Of a DNA stretch of 64,000 nucleotides, positions 51,468-60,354 are shown piece after piece; position 1 is the first letter of the stretch; each line of letters begins with the position of its first letter. Below the pieces are notes generated by a model. That model was not told where the DNA came from and did not search any database. It worked only from the letters and a program-made list of their open reading frames with translations. Made by a program: the position numbers and the translations under genes. The stretch is from JAMQPK01 sp963761975 (GTDB lineage Bacteria > Acidobacteriota > Vicinamibacteria > Vicinamibacterales > JAMQPK01), in NCBI GenBank assembly GCA_963761975.1, contig CAVXIR010000004.1:558001-622000 (forward strand), written 5' to 3'.

Positions 51468-53927
51468 CTAATTCGTATCCGCGTGCGCCAGCTTCATCTG
51501 AAACGGCGTACTCGTCACAACCCCCTGAATGAGCGCGCCAAAGCGAAGGTTCTCGCGGGCCGCGTCGCGCTTGATCTTGCGGACCGCGGGGCCATCGCTC
51601 GCTTCGAGCCCTCGCCCCAGCGCATAGGTCAACAGCTTTTCCGTCATGGTCGTCAGGAACTCGTCAGAGTGGCTCATGAGCACCTGGCGCAGCTCTGACG
51701 GCCCGTTGAACTTCGTCCCATCGGGGAGCTCACCCGACGCATCGACTTTCGCGCCGGACACATACATGTCTCGCCACTCGCCTATCCCATCGAAGTTTTC
51801 GAGTGAGAAACCCAACTGATCCATCTGCGCATGACAACCCGCACACACGGGATTTTTCCGGTGGGCCGCCAGCTGCTCGCGCATGGGCAGGATCTTCCGC
51901 GGGTCGCGCTCGTCCTTCAACTCGGGCACGTTCGGCGGCGGCGGTGGCGGCGGCGCACCGAAGATGTTCTCCAGAATCCACTTCCCTCGGATGACCGGAG
52001 ATGTCCGGTTGGGATAAGACGTCGACATCAGAATCGAGCCCTTGCCCATCAAGCCGCGGCGCGGACTGTCGGAAGGCAGCGACACACGCCTGAAGCGCTC
52101 GCCGAACACGCCGGAAATGCCGTAGTGCTTCGCCAGGCGCTCGTCGACATAGGTGTAGTCGGCATCGAGCAGATCGAGCACGCTGCGATTCTCGCGAATG
52201 ATGCTTTCGAAGAAGAGCTTCGTCTCCTGCTCGAACGCCCTGCGCAGATTGTCGTCGTAGTGGAACAACACTTCTGGACTCGGCTGATGTCCCGCCACGT
52301 TACGGATGTGCAGCCACTGGCCGGCGAAGTTGTCGACGAGCGCCTGCGAACGCGGATCGGCCAGCATGCGGCGCACCTGCTGTTGCAGCACGTCCGGCTT
52401 CTGCAGCGCTTTCTTTTCCGCGACTCTCAGCAGCTCCTCGTCCGGAACACTGCTCCAGAGAAAGAACGACAGCCGCGAGGCCAAATCGATATCGCTCACA
52501 CGATAGGCCTGATCGGGGGCAACGCCAGCCGGCTGACTCTCGAGCCGGAAGAGAAAGTCCGGACTCACCAGGATGCTCCGAATAGCCATCTCGAGCCCGG
52601 GATCGAACCCGCCTCGACTCGCGCCCTCGCGATACGAATCCATCAGCACCTGAAGGTCATCGCTGGTAACCGGCCGTCGATACGCACCACGGGCGAGCGT
52701 CGAGAGGATCTTTCTCGCGCAGATGCCCTGGTCGTCTGCCGACGCGGGCCGACACGTCAGCACCTTGCGACGGCTCGGCGAGTCGCTCGTCGCGGCAGTC
52801 GCCGTGACGGCTTGAGGACCGGTGATCGTGACCGTTGACAGGTTCGGCTGACCGTTGCCCTTTCTGTAAGGTTCTCGATGTACTGCCCGATCGAACAGAT
52901 CTTCGATATACGCCGACGTCTTGGCGACGAAGTAGACCTGCACCAGATGCTGGCCAGCCTTGACCGGCGCTTTGAACTGCAACGCTTCGATCACCTTCTT
53001 GTCGCGATCGTCAGTGATATATGTGCCCGCACCACCCTGCACACGGCTGCTGCCGAATTCCGGTCCGCCAATCGTTCCGCTCCAGACCTTGACGCCGTCC
53101 AGGGCCACTTCGATTTGGTGCGGCTCGGCAGTGACGCCTTCGAACCCACCAGACACGCCGGTCTCTCTCGGCCGCATCTCGAACAGGTATTCCCCGTCGG
53201 CCGGGAAGTAGTAGCGGATCACAACGCCGCCGCGCGATCCGAAGGGCAGATCGTCGCTCGCGCGCAATCCCTGATTGCTATCCGACGGCACGAAGAACGT
53301 TTCCGGCGTGGGAAGTCCGCGCGGACGGCTGAGCGCCATCTGACTGATTTTCGCCGCGGCGCCGAGATATCGCTCGGTCAGCGCGGGCGACAGCGTCAAC
53401 GCATCGGCGTTGTTGTCGAAGCCGTGGCCGGCGACGTCCGCCGGCAGCACCGACGCGGCATCGATCTCGACGGCAAGGAGGTCGCGAACGGCGTTGGCAT
53501 ATTCCCGGCGATTGAGACGCTGCAACGACGTGCGGCCAGGATTCAGATGCGCTGCGGCGGAGCGATCGAGCTCCGTCTCGAGCCACGTCACGAGGTTCGT
53601 GGCCGCAGCCTTGTCAGGCCGTGCTCGCCCGACCGGAGGCATGGCACCCGTGCGAATCTTGCGCACGACCTGTTCCCATTCGTTTGCGTGATTGCCCACG
53701 TCCGACAAATCGAGCGTGTCGAGTGCGAGTCCACCCGTTTTCAGGCGCTGGTTGTGGCAGGTGACGCAGTACTTTGCAAGGACGGCTTGCTGCGACTGTC
53801 GATCGCCGGTTACCGATCCCTGATCGGCAACGGACGGCAATGGCCGTTGCTGCGCAGATGGCACGTTGTACGCGACAGCCACGAGGAAAGACGTCGCAGC
53901 GATTAATAATGTCAGGCGCCGTCTCAT
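51468..53927 (-). CDS. planctomycete-type cytochrome (DUF1587/DUF1595/DUF1592/DUF1588/DUF1585)
   Basis: ATG 53927 (behind GAGGGA) starts a signal peptide and a haem c motif 'CVTCHNQR' in an N-terminal PSCyt1-like domain. DUF1587 ('LQRLNRREYANAVRDLLAVEI'), DUF1595 ('ARKILSTLARGAYRRPV'), DUF1592 ('SRLSFFLWSSVPDEELLRVA' in part), DUF1588 ('RRGLMGKGSILMSTSYPNRTSP', abbreviated) and DUF1585 follow. A second haem motif 'CAGCHAQMD' lies near residue 700. The 819-residue length is normal. It precedes the DUF1552 gene in one unit. The pair is thought to work in periplasmic electron transfer, but no substrate is known. Confidence 0.9.
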   Translation of the reverse strand: MRRRLTLLIAATSFLVAVAYNVPSAQQRPLPSVADQGSVTGDRQSQQAVLAKYCVTCHNQRLKTGGLALDTLDLSDVGNHANEWEQVVRKIRTGAMPPVGRARPDKAAATNLVTWLETELDRSAAAHLNPGRTSLQRLNRREYANAVRDLLAVEIDAASVLPADVAGHGFDNNADALTLSPALTERYLGAAAKISQMALSRPRGLPTPETFFVPSDSNQGLRASDDLPFGSRGGVVIRYYFPADGEYLFEMRPRETGVSGGFEGVTAEPHQIEVALDGVKVWSGTIGGPEFGSSRVQGGAGTYITDDRDKKVIEALQFKAPVKAGQHLVQVYFVAKTSAYIEDLFDRAVHREPYRKGNGQPNLSTVTITGPQAVTATAATSDSPSRRKVLTCRPASADDQGICARKILSTLARGAYRRPVTSDDLQVLMDSYREGASRGGFDPGLEMAIRSILVSPDFLFRLESQPAGVAPDQAYRVSDIDLASRLSFFLWSSVPDEELLRVAEKKALQKPDVLQQQVRRMLADPRSQALVDNFAGQWLHIRNVAGHQPSPEVLFHYDDNLRRAFEQETKLFFESIIRENRSVLDLLDADYTYVDERLAKHYGISGVFGERFRRVSLPSDSPRRGLMGKGSILMSTSYPNRTSPVIRGKWILENIFGAPPPPPPPNVPELKDERDPRKILPMREQLAAHRKNPVCAGCHAQMDQLGFSLENFDGIGEWRDMYVSGAKVDASGELPDGTKFNGPSELRQVLMSHSDEFLTTMTEKLLTYALGRGLEASDGPAVRKIKRDAARENLRFGALIQGVVTSTPFQMKLAHADTN

Positions 53928-54040
53928 TCGTTCCCTCACCAAGGTCCGGCAATATACACGTCGGGCGTGCCGGCCCTTCTAAGTTAGCCGAGAGTCAAGC
54001 GCGCCGCCAGTCCCCAACTTGGGGGTAAGAACCAGCGGTT

Positions 54041-54112
54041 CGGGGTTCTAGGTGCTGGGTGCTAGGTTCCTTAGAACCGGAACCCAGCACCCAGAACCCT
54101 AGCACCTAGAAC
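54041..54112. repeat. imperfect inverted repeat of ggttcta/ggtgctgggt units
   Basis: 'ggttctaggtgctgggtgct' on the left arm is met by 'agcacccagaaccctagcac' on the right, forming a long hairpin in the gap between a cytochrome and a TonB receptor. Related words are translated inside the Mo-hydroxylase gene near 60835. Confidence 0.6.
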
Positions 54113-54124
54113 CGTTTGCGCACA

Positions 54125-57016
54125 CTAGAACGTGTAACGGAAACCGATTCGCGCGATCCGTGGTGGCACAACCGCCGTGGCATACGCAAAGGTCGTCCCC
54201 GACAGGAAGTTCGCCGTGATAGGTGCGCTCGAGTTGAACACGTTGAACAGGTCGAAATCGAACTGCACGCGTTGTCCGCTGGAGAACGGGAAATACTTGC
54301 TGGCGCGGAGATTCACCACGTGAATCGCATCGGTCTTCTGCGCGCCTTTCTCCTCCATCTTCAGCGTGACGGTACTGAGCTGACGCAGCGGCGGGCCGCC
54401 ATCCGGATCGGTCGCGCGGAAAATCACCGTGCGCTGATCGAGGATGCCCACCTTAGCTTGGTAGAACGCGCCGAGTTGAATCCCCAGCGGCGCCCTATAG
54501 GTTCCGGTGAAATTACCCGCCCAATTCCAGGTCTCATCCAAAGCATTCAAATCCACGTTCGGATCGTCTTCGAAGAGCGCCGCGTTCGGCCACACGTGCT
54601 GCTTGATGGCAAAGAACGACGCCATCGCGCCCCACCTGCTGGACGTCCGCTTCGTCACGGTGAACTCGATCGTCTGGTACCAATCTTCGCGATCGGTGTT
54701 CTGCTGCTCGTTCTGTACAAACGCCGCTCCCGCAAAACGCGGATCGTAGTCATAGATCGTCACCGTGCCGCCATCGTCCCGCGTATTCAGCAGGCCGTCC
54801 GGTCCCGGATCGCGCCGGGTAAGCGGGATGTTGTAGGCGCTGAGCGGTCGCGCGACGTTGCGCGTCGTGTAGCGGTCGGTGACGCTCTTGTACACATACA
54901 GCGCGCGAACGCCGAGGTTCTGCATGACTTCGCGTTCGACGCCCAGTGTGGCCTCGTTCGTCATTGGCGAGCGCAGCTCGGGATTGAGCCGCGCGCTGCT
55001 CTGCCCGGTCACACTGATGAAATCGCCGCCCTGGCTCAGACCCAGGTTCGGATTCAAATTCACCTCGCCCGCAGTGTAATCGCCGTTGTTGTTCAGATCG
55101 CGCCACCGGAACTTCATCGTCACGTTTGCCATCGAGTTGTAGGCATTCGCGAATCCGTCGTCCATGCCGTTGACGAATCGCCCGAACGTCGCTTTCACGA
55201 TGGTCCTGTCGGCGACGTCCCACGCGAGCCCGAATCGCGGAACGACCTTGTTCCACGTCAAGACGTCGAGCCCGTCGAACGACGTGGCAGGAAACAGCGT
55301 CGGAAACTGCGGGCTGACTTCCTTCGACTGTTTCGGCAGAAACGACTTCTGCTGCTCGAATCGCAGGCCCAGGTTCAACGTCATGCGATCGGTCACACGC
55401 CATGTGTCCTTGATATAGCCGGCATAGTAGTTGGCGCGCGAATCGGGCTGCGTCGGCGAATTGCGAATGTCAATCTCCGCAGCTGCCGGCCCATCGAAAA
55501 TCAGCGTGTAGTCACCAGACGGATGAACACGCCAGCCGACGCTGTTGCGACGCCAGTACAGCGTGGTGCCGACCTTCAACTCGTGCTGCCCGCCGAATGA
55601 TCGTTGCGGGAACATGCTGAGGCCGCTGTCCAACTGCCACTTGTCGCGATATTCGAGGTTCGTCTTCGGATTGGCGCCGAGGTTGAGGCCCGTGGCGCGA
55701 TCCACGCGCGGTGGATTGCCCAGAACGACCGGCGCCGCGCTTTTCGATCGCCATGGCGCGTAGTCGGCGAGATAGCCGCCATAGCCGCCCACGACATTGA
55801 AGACCATGCGGTTCGAGAGCGTGCTTTGCCACTCACCTTTGTACATCGAGCTCGGGTTCTTATAGTCGAGCGTCGATTCGAGCGGACGCAACCGGTTCGG
55901 CTCTGGCGGGAGCCCCTGCGGCTGATATTTCATCGTGGGCTGCCACGCAGCGATCAACCGATTGGTACTCGACGGCTGGTAGGACAGCTTCATGGAACCA
56001 TGTGTAAGACGTGTCCTGACATAGCCCGGCGGCTCATCGCCCGTCAGGTATCTGCCATCCGGGCCCGGGTTTTCCGCGAACCCGACGACGCCGGAAACCT
56101 TGTCCTGTTGCACAAACGCGCCGTAGAACCACAGCTTGTCGCGGACGATGCGGCCGCCGACGTCGGCGCTCACGTCGTAGAGATGTTTCAGCGGCTCCGT
56201 GTCGCTCAAATTCTGAGCTTTCAACTCGTCGCTCAGATTACTGCCCTGAAGCGAGGGATGCTCGAGCGATCCCATGTATGTGCCGTGGAACTGATTCGAT
56301 CCGGACTTGATCACGGCCACCATCGAGATACCTGGCACCGACACTTCCGCGTCGTTGCCCGACGTTCTGATCTGCGCCTCTTCGAGCGTCAGGCTCGTCA
56401 TATAGACGCCGGAACTCGTCCCGTCGGCGATGTCGATGCCGTCGATCTGAACCTTCACGTTGGCGGACTGGCCGTAGTTATTTGCGGCCGCGCGCACACC
56501 CATCCAGCTGTCACCGACGTCCACGCGATTGGTGGTGACGCCAGGCGTCATAGCGAGCAACTGCTGCAACCCGCGGCCAACCGGAAGCGATTCGATTGTG
56601 TCGGCTGTCATGTTGACGCTTGTAGTCGTCGAGGTCATGTCCACGACAGGACTGGCGCCGGTGACTGTGATCGACTCTTCCAGTCCGCCGACGGCCATCG
56701 ACGCATCGACGCGAGCGACGAATCCGATGGACAAACGGAAATCAGCGAGCACGTAATTTTTGAAGCCAGACAACTCGAACGAAATGCGATAGAGGCCAGC
56801 GGGTAACTCACCGATGCGGTACGTGCCGTCAGCCTCCGACACCGCAACGATTTGACCAACTTGGAGTGCCGGACTCGTCAGCGTCACCGTGACGCCGGGC
56901 ATCGCCGCGCCCGACTCGTCCCTCACGGTCCCGTGAATCGTGGACAGGGCGCTCTGCGCCCAGACCGGCACCGCAAAGAGGATAAGCGCCAGAACAACCG
57001 ACATCTGCCTAACCAT
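54125..57016 (-). CDS. TonB-dependent receptor with carboxypeptidase-regulatory-like domain
   Basis: ATG 57016 with AGGAGG upstream gives 963 residues. A signal peptide ending 'AVPVWAQ' leads to a carboxypeptidase-regulatory-like beta domain ('STIHGTVRDESGAAMPGVTV'), a plug ('LPVGRGLQQLLAMTPGVTTN', 'VKVQIDGIDIADGTSSG') and a 22-strand-type barrel ending in 'GFRYTF', the C-terminal aromatic signal for outer-membrane assembly. It is intact, unlike the receptor at 17363. It probably imports a large or chelated nutrient; its neighbours, two Mo-hydroxylase pairs, suggest an aromatic or heterocyclic substrate, but this is inference. Confidence 0.9.
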   Translation of the reverse strand: MVRQMSVVLALILFAVPVWAQSALSTIHGTVRDESGAAMPGVTVTLTSPALQVGQIVAVSEADGTYRIGELPAGLYRISFELSGFKNYVLADFRLSIGFVARVDASMAVGGLEESITVTGASPVVDMTSTTTSVNMTADTIESLPVGRGLQQLLAMTPGVTTNRVDVGDSWMGVRAAANNYGQSANVKVQIDGIDIADGTSSGVYMTSLTLEEAQIRTSGNDAEVSVPGISMVAVIKSGSNQFHGTYMGSLEHPSLQGSNLSDELKAQNLSDTEPLKHLYDVSADVGGRIVRDKLWFYGAFVQQDKVSGVVGFAENPGPDGRYLTGDEPPGYVRTRLTHGSMKLSYQPSSTNRLIAAWQPTMKYQPQGLPPEPNRLRPLESTLDYKNPSSMYKGEWQSTLSNRMVFNVVGGYGGYLADYAPWRSKSAAPVVLGNPPRVDRATGLNLGANPKTNLEYRDKWQLDSGLSMFPQRSFGGQHELKVGTTLYWRRNSVGWRVHPSGDYTLIFDGPAAAEIDIRNSPTQPDSRANYYAGYIKDTWRVTDRMTLNLGLRFEQQKSFLPKQSKEVSPQFPTLFPATSFDGLDVLTWNKVVPRFGLAWDVADRTIVKATFGRFVNGMDDGFANAYNSMANVTMKFRWRDLNNNGDYTAGEVNLNPNLGLSQGGDFISVTGQSSARLNPELRSPMTNEATLGVEREVMQNLGVRALYVYKSVTDRYTTRNVARPLSAYNIPLTRRDPGPDGLLNTRDDGGTVTIYDYDPRFAGAAFVQNEQQNTDREDWYQTIEFTVTKRTSSRWGAMASFFAIKQHVWPNAALFEDDPNVDLNALDETWNWAGNFTGTYRAPLGIQLGAFYQAKVGILDQRTVIFRATDPDGGPPLRQLSTVTLKMEEKGAQKTDAIHVVNLRASKYFPFSSGQRVQFDFDLFNVFNSSAPITANFLSGTTFAYATAVVPPRIARIGFRYTF

Positions 57017-57038
57017 ACTCGCCTCCTGTTTTGCCGTG

Positions 57039-59492
57039 TCACACATGGGTCGTGAGCGGCGCGTGCATGCGACGTTTGTGCTCGAGCGACATAAGAATAA
57101 CGTCAGGGGTCACGGGAGCGCGTCGAAAAACATCGACGCCAACCGCATCGGCTATCGCGTTCATCACCGCGCCGTAGCCGGCGCCAACTGGCGGCTCGCC
57201 AACGCCGCGCGCGCCGACGGGTGTTTCCGGATCGGGAATGTTCAGCGCTTCGGCGTGCAGCTCCGGTGGGGTGTCCAGAATGCTCAGCGGCTTGTTGTAG
57301 TGGAACCGGCGCGACAGCGCCGCGCCATAGCGCTGGTCGTACACGATGCGCTGCATGAGCGCATGGCCGATGCCGAGGCAGCTCCCTCCGAGGATCTGGC
57401 ACTTCAGACTTCGCGGGTTCACCACGGTGCCAACGTCGCCGACCGCGAGATAGTCGACGAGCGTGGTCTCGCCCGTTTCGACATCGACTTCGACTTCGGC
57501 AAAGCCGGCGATGAACGAGAACGTGTCGCCGTCGCGTGGGAACAGATCCTTGGCAACCCCCATCAGGCCGCTGCCAGCCAGCGCGCCCGCCGACCCGCGT
57601 GTAACCGCGTGGATCTCTTTCGGCAGCTCGTGGCCGTCATACTCGCCGCCGAGCTCGACCGCCCGGCGCGCCGCATTCTGATATGTGAGTCCACTAGCGG
57701 GACTTCCCTTCCGGAATACTCGTTCGCCGCCGAGCTCGTAGTCGTCCGGTCTACCGCCCAGATCTCGCGCCGCGATTTGCTGCAGCTTACGCCGCATATC
57801 GAGCGCGGCTGCATGATTCGCCCGCGTCGCCGCGTGCGTCGTCTGGCTGCCAACCGACATCGGGCTCCACGGCAGATGTTTGCTCGTGTCACCCCAGATC
57901 ACGTCGACGCGTTCCCACGGCATCTGCAGCACCTCGGCGGCGACTCGTGCGAGATCGATCACCGAGTGCGTCCCGAGGTTGCCGACGCCGGTGTGCACGT
58001 TCAGCCGGCCATCCGGACGAATCAGCATCAAGCCATCGAAGCCAATCGACCCGGCTGGATGGGTGCCGACGGCGACACCGATTCCGCGCACGCGTGTGCC
58101 TCTTGGCGAACCAGTGTGTGCTTTCCGCTCGTTCCACCGGAACTGTTCACTGCCGCGGTCGAGCGCCTGTTTCACAAAGGCGCTGGTCAGGTGTGGGCGC
58201 GTGCCGTCGGGCCGTGGGGCGCCGTAGGTCGCCTTGCCCTCGGGTGAATTGATCTTTCTGATCTCAACCTGGTCGATTGAGAGTTGTTTTGCGGCTTTGG
58301 TGATCGCCGACTCGAGCAAGCCATTCGCTTGCATCCAACCGGGCGATCGCTGCTGAGATCGCGGAGGTGTGTTCGTGATCACATTCACGCCGCGCCAGCG
58401 CATCGCCAATGGCTGGTAGAGCACAGATACGGCGTTGCCCGCTGAGCGAAAGTCGCCAAACGATCCGTAAGAGCCGTTGTCCTGGACGATGAAGAGATCA
58501 ATGCCGACGATGCGCCCGTCTTTTCTGAAGGCGACCTTCGTGCGGCCAGTCATGTTTGTGCGACCCCTGCCGATGAAATGCTCTTCTTCGCGGGAGACGC
58601 GCATCATCACCGGTGCGCCCGCCTTTTTTGCGAGCAGCGCCGGGATGGCCATCGAGATGGGCCCGCCGCCCTTGCTGCCGAACCCACCGCCGCAATACTC
58701 GGAAACGAGAACCAGATCGGCCGGCTCAATCGCCATCCAGTTGGCAATGTTGTCGACGGTGCGAATGACGCTTTGCGTCGATGCGTAGATATGCAGCTTG
58801 CCGTTGAGCCAGTACGCCATCGCGCTGCGCGGCTCCATCGGCTGATGCGAAGTGGACTGCACGACGAACGTCTCATCGAGCACGAGCGCCGCGTCTTTGA
58901 ACGCCGCGTCGAGATCGCCAAACTTCCATTCCTCGGGCACTTCGCCCATCGGCAGACGGCCCTCGCCCTCATCCGCAAAATCAGACTCGGTCCATTTGAG
59001 TGTCTTTATCTCCGGACGAGGCGGAGTCTGGCCAGGGGCAGCCGGATACCAGACGTTGCCCACCGTTCGCGCGTTGGGTCCGCGCGGCCGCAAGCTTTCG
59101 AGCGGATCAACGACGAACGGAAGAGGCTCCCATCCAACTTTGATCGCCTCGATGGCTTCAGCCGCCGTGAGCTCATCGACAGCAGCGACAGCGGCGACCG
59201 GCTCTCCTTGATAGTGAGGCTCGTTGGTCAGGGGACGTTCTACAGCGGGGGCCAGCGGCGATGCCGGCGCCGGCAAATCGTCGGCGGTCAGAACCGCCTT
59301 GACCCCGGGCATGGCAAGCGCCCTCGTGGCATCGATGCGACGCACGCGCGCATGCGGCAACGGGCTGAGGAGCAGCTTGCAGAACAGCATGCCTTCGACG
59401 CGAAAGTCTTCCGCGTACTTGGCCGCGCCCATGACCTTGGCGACGAGGTCGGGTGTGACGTAGTCGGCGCCGACGTACTTGAGCGGCGCCAT
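57039..59492 (-). CDS. Mo-cofactor-binding subunit, xanthine dehydrogenase/CoxL family
   Basis: ATG 59492 overlaps the stop of the [2Fe-2S] gene by one base (TGATG). The 817-residue protein has the aldehyde oxidase/xanthine dehydrogenase layout: small domain 'VGAAKYAEDFRVEGMLFCKLL' in family form, 'HYQGEPVAAVAAVD', Mo-site loops 'YCGGGFGSKGGG', 'GWMQANG' and the catalytic Glu in 'ARGVGEPPVGAG'. With its small Fe-S partner and no FAD subunit gene nearby, it fits a hydroxylase that feeds electrons to a cytochrome. The protein itself has no signal peptide and would be carried by the Tat signal of its partner. Confidence 0.88.
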   Translation of the reverse strand: MAPLKYVGADYVTPDLVAKVMGAAKYAEDFRVEGMLFCKLLLSPLPHARVRRIDATRALAMPGVKAVLTADDLPAPASPLAPAVERPLTNEPHYQGEPVAAVAAVDELTAAEAIEAIKVGWEPLPFVVDPLESLRPRGPNARTVGNVWYPAAPGQTPPRPEIKTLKWTESDFADEGEGRLPMGEVPEEWKFGDLDAAFKDAALVLDETFVVQSTSHQPMEPRSAMAYWLNGKLHIYASTQSVIRTVDNIANWMAIEPADLVLVSEYCGGGFGSKGGGPISMAIPALLAKKAGAPVMMRVSREEEHFIGRGRTNMTGRTKVAFRKDGRIVGIDLFIVQDNGSYGSFGDFRSAGNAVSVLYQPLAMRWRGVNVITNTPPRSQQRSPGWMQANGLLESAITKAAKQLSIDQVEIRKINSPEGKATYGAPRPDGTRPHLTSAFVKQALDRGSEQFRWNERKAHTGSPRGTRVRGIGVAVGTHPAGSIGFDGLMLIRPDGRLNVHTGVGNLGTHSVIDLARVAAEVLQMPWERVDVIWGDTSKHLPWSPMSVGSQTTHAATRANHAAALDMRRKLQQIAARDLGGRPDDYELGGERVFRKGSPASGLTYQNAARRAVELGGEYDGHELPKEIHAVTRGSAGALAGSGLMGVAKDLFPRDGDTFSFIAGFAEVEVDVETGETTLVDYLAVGDVGTVVNPRSLKCQILGGSCLGIGHALMQRIVYDQRYGAALSRRFHYNKPLSILDTPPELHAEALNIPDPETPVGARGVGEPPVGAGYGAVMNAIADAVGVDVFRRAPVTPDVILMSLEHKRRMHAPLTTHV

Positions 59493-60130
59493 CAGTTCGT
59501 CCGGCTTTGTTTCTCGCGCGAGTACTCGGCGCCGCGCATCAAGGCGGTGAGAATCTTGTTGTAGTCCTGGCAACGGCAGAGGTTGCCGGAGACGCCGTGG
59601 GCGAGCTCTGCCCGCGTTGGCGTCGGATTGGTCTTGAGAAATCCGACGGTGGCCATGATGAATCCCGGCATGCAGAACGCACACTGGAATCCGTGCTCAT
59701 CGACCACGCCGCGTTGGACGGGATGAAGATTGTCTGGCGAGTCTGCGAGCCCCTCGATGGTGACCACCTGTCTCGCGCGGACTGTATGCGTCAGGACGGA
59801 ACAGGAGTAGTGAGGGATCTCATCGATAAGAACCGTGCACGCTCCGCATTCCGCCCGATCGCAACCGAGCTTTGTGCCGGTCAGACCCAGCTTGTAGCGC
59901 AGCGTCATCGCCAGGGTTTCCTGCTTCATGACATCGACGTGGCGCACGCGTCCGTTCACATTCAGGCTGATGAGCCGTTCAGCCGCGCCGAGCGAACGTT
60001 GTCCGATGACTCCGGGCGCACGAAACAGGTAGGTTGCGGAGGCGGCCACGACACCCGTCGCGATGGCGCCTTTGATAAAGGTCCGTCGCGAGATCGCGCC
60101 CGAAGACACGGGTGGCGACTCAGCACTCAT
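59492..60130 (-). CDS. [2Fe-2S] subunit of a Mo-hydroxylase, Tat-exported
   Basis: The 212-residue protein opens with a twin-arginine signal ('SRRTFIKGAIATGVVAAS'), then a plant-type ferredoxin domain 'LGCDRAECGACTVLIDE' and a four-helix [2Fe-2S] domain with 'CAFCMPGF' and 'CRCQDYNKIL'. All eight cysteines are present. It passes electrons from the Mo site encoded next to it. Signal on the small subunit alone is typical for complexes exported folded by Tat. Confidence 0.92.
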   Translation of the reverse strand: MSAESPPVSSGAISRRTFIKGAIATGVVAASATYLFRAPGVIGQRSLGAAERLISLNVNGRVRHVDVMKQETLAMTLRYKLGLTGTKLGCDRAECGACTVLIDEIPHYSCSVLTHTVRARQVVTIEGLADSPDNLHPVQRGVVDEHGFQCAFCMPGFIMATVGFLKTNPTPTRAELAHGVSGNLCRCQDYNKILTALMRGAEYSREKQSRTN

Positions 60131-60354
60131 GAATTGGCCTTAGGGGTTGGAGCGTAGCTGTCGTGTGAGGTAGGGACTACCCCCCTAATCAGGGGGGAAC
60201 TGAAGGCTGGAGATCCATGGAACTGGAGAAACCAGGGAACCCAGGAAACGGTGAACGGTGAACGGTTCCGAGGGTTCCAAAGGTCCCGGTTCCAGAGGTT
60301 CTGGTTCCGAACGTTCTGGTTCCCCGCCTGCGCCGCAGGCTTCGGCGAGGCAGG
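60131..60354. repeat. intergenic region rich in ggttcc repeats
   Basis: The 224-bp gap between two Mo-hydroxylase units holds 'ggtgaac' doublets near 60250, five 'ggttcc'/'ggttct' units at 60264-60322 and the hairpin 'cgcctgcgccgcaggc' near 60327. Promoter elements of the downstream pair should lie near 60150; none is convincing. Confidence 0.55.

Noticed and set aside
50173..53906. Plus-strand open frames opposite the DUF1552 and DUF1592-type genes
   Set aside because: Composition is that of antisense high-GC DNA; the minus-strand genes have Tat or Sec signals, haem motifs and good ribosome sites.
54116..56806. Long plus-strand open frames opposite the second TonB receptor
   Set aside because: Same reason: Arg/His-rich translations without motifs, covering a well-supported minus-strand gene.
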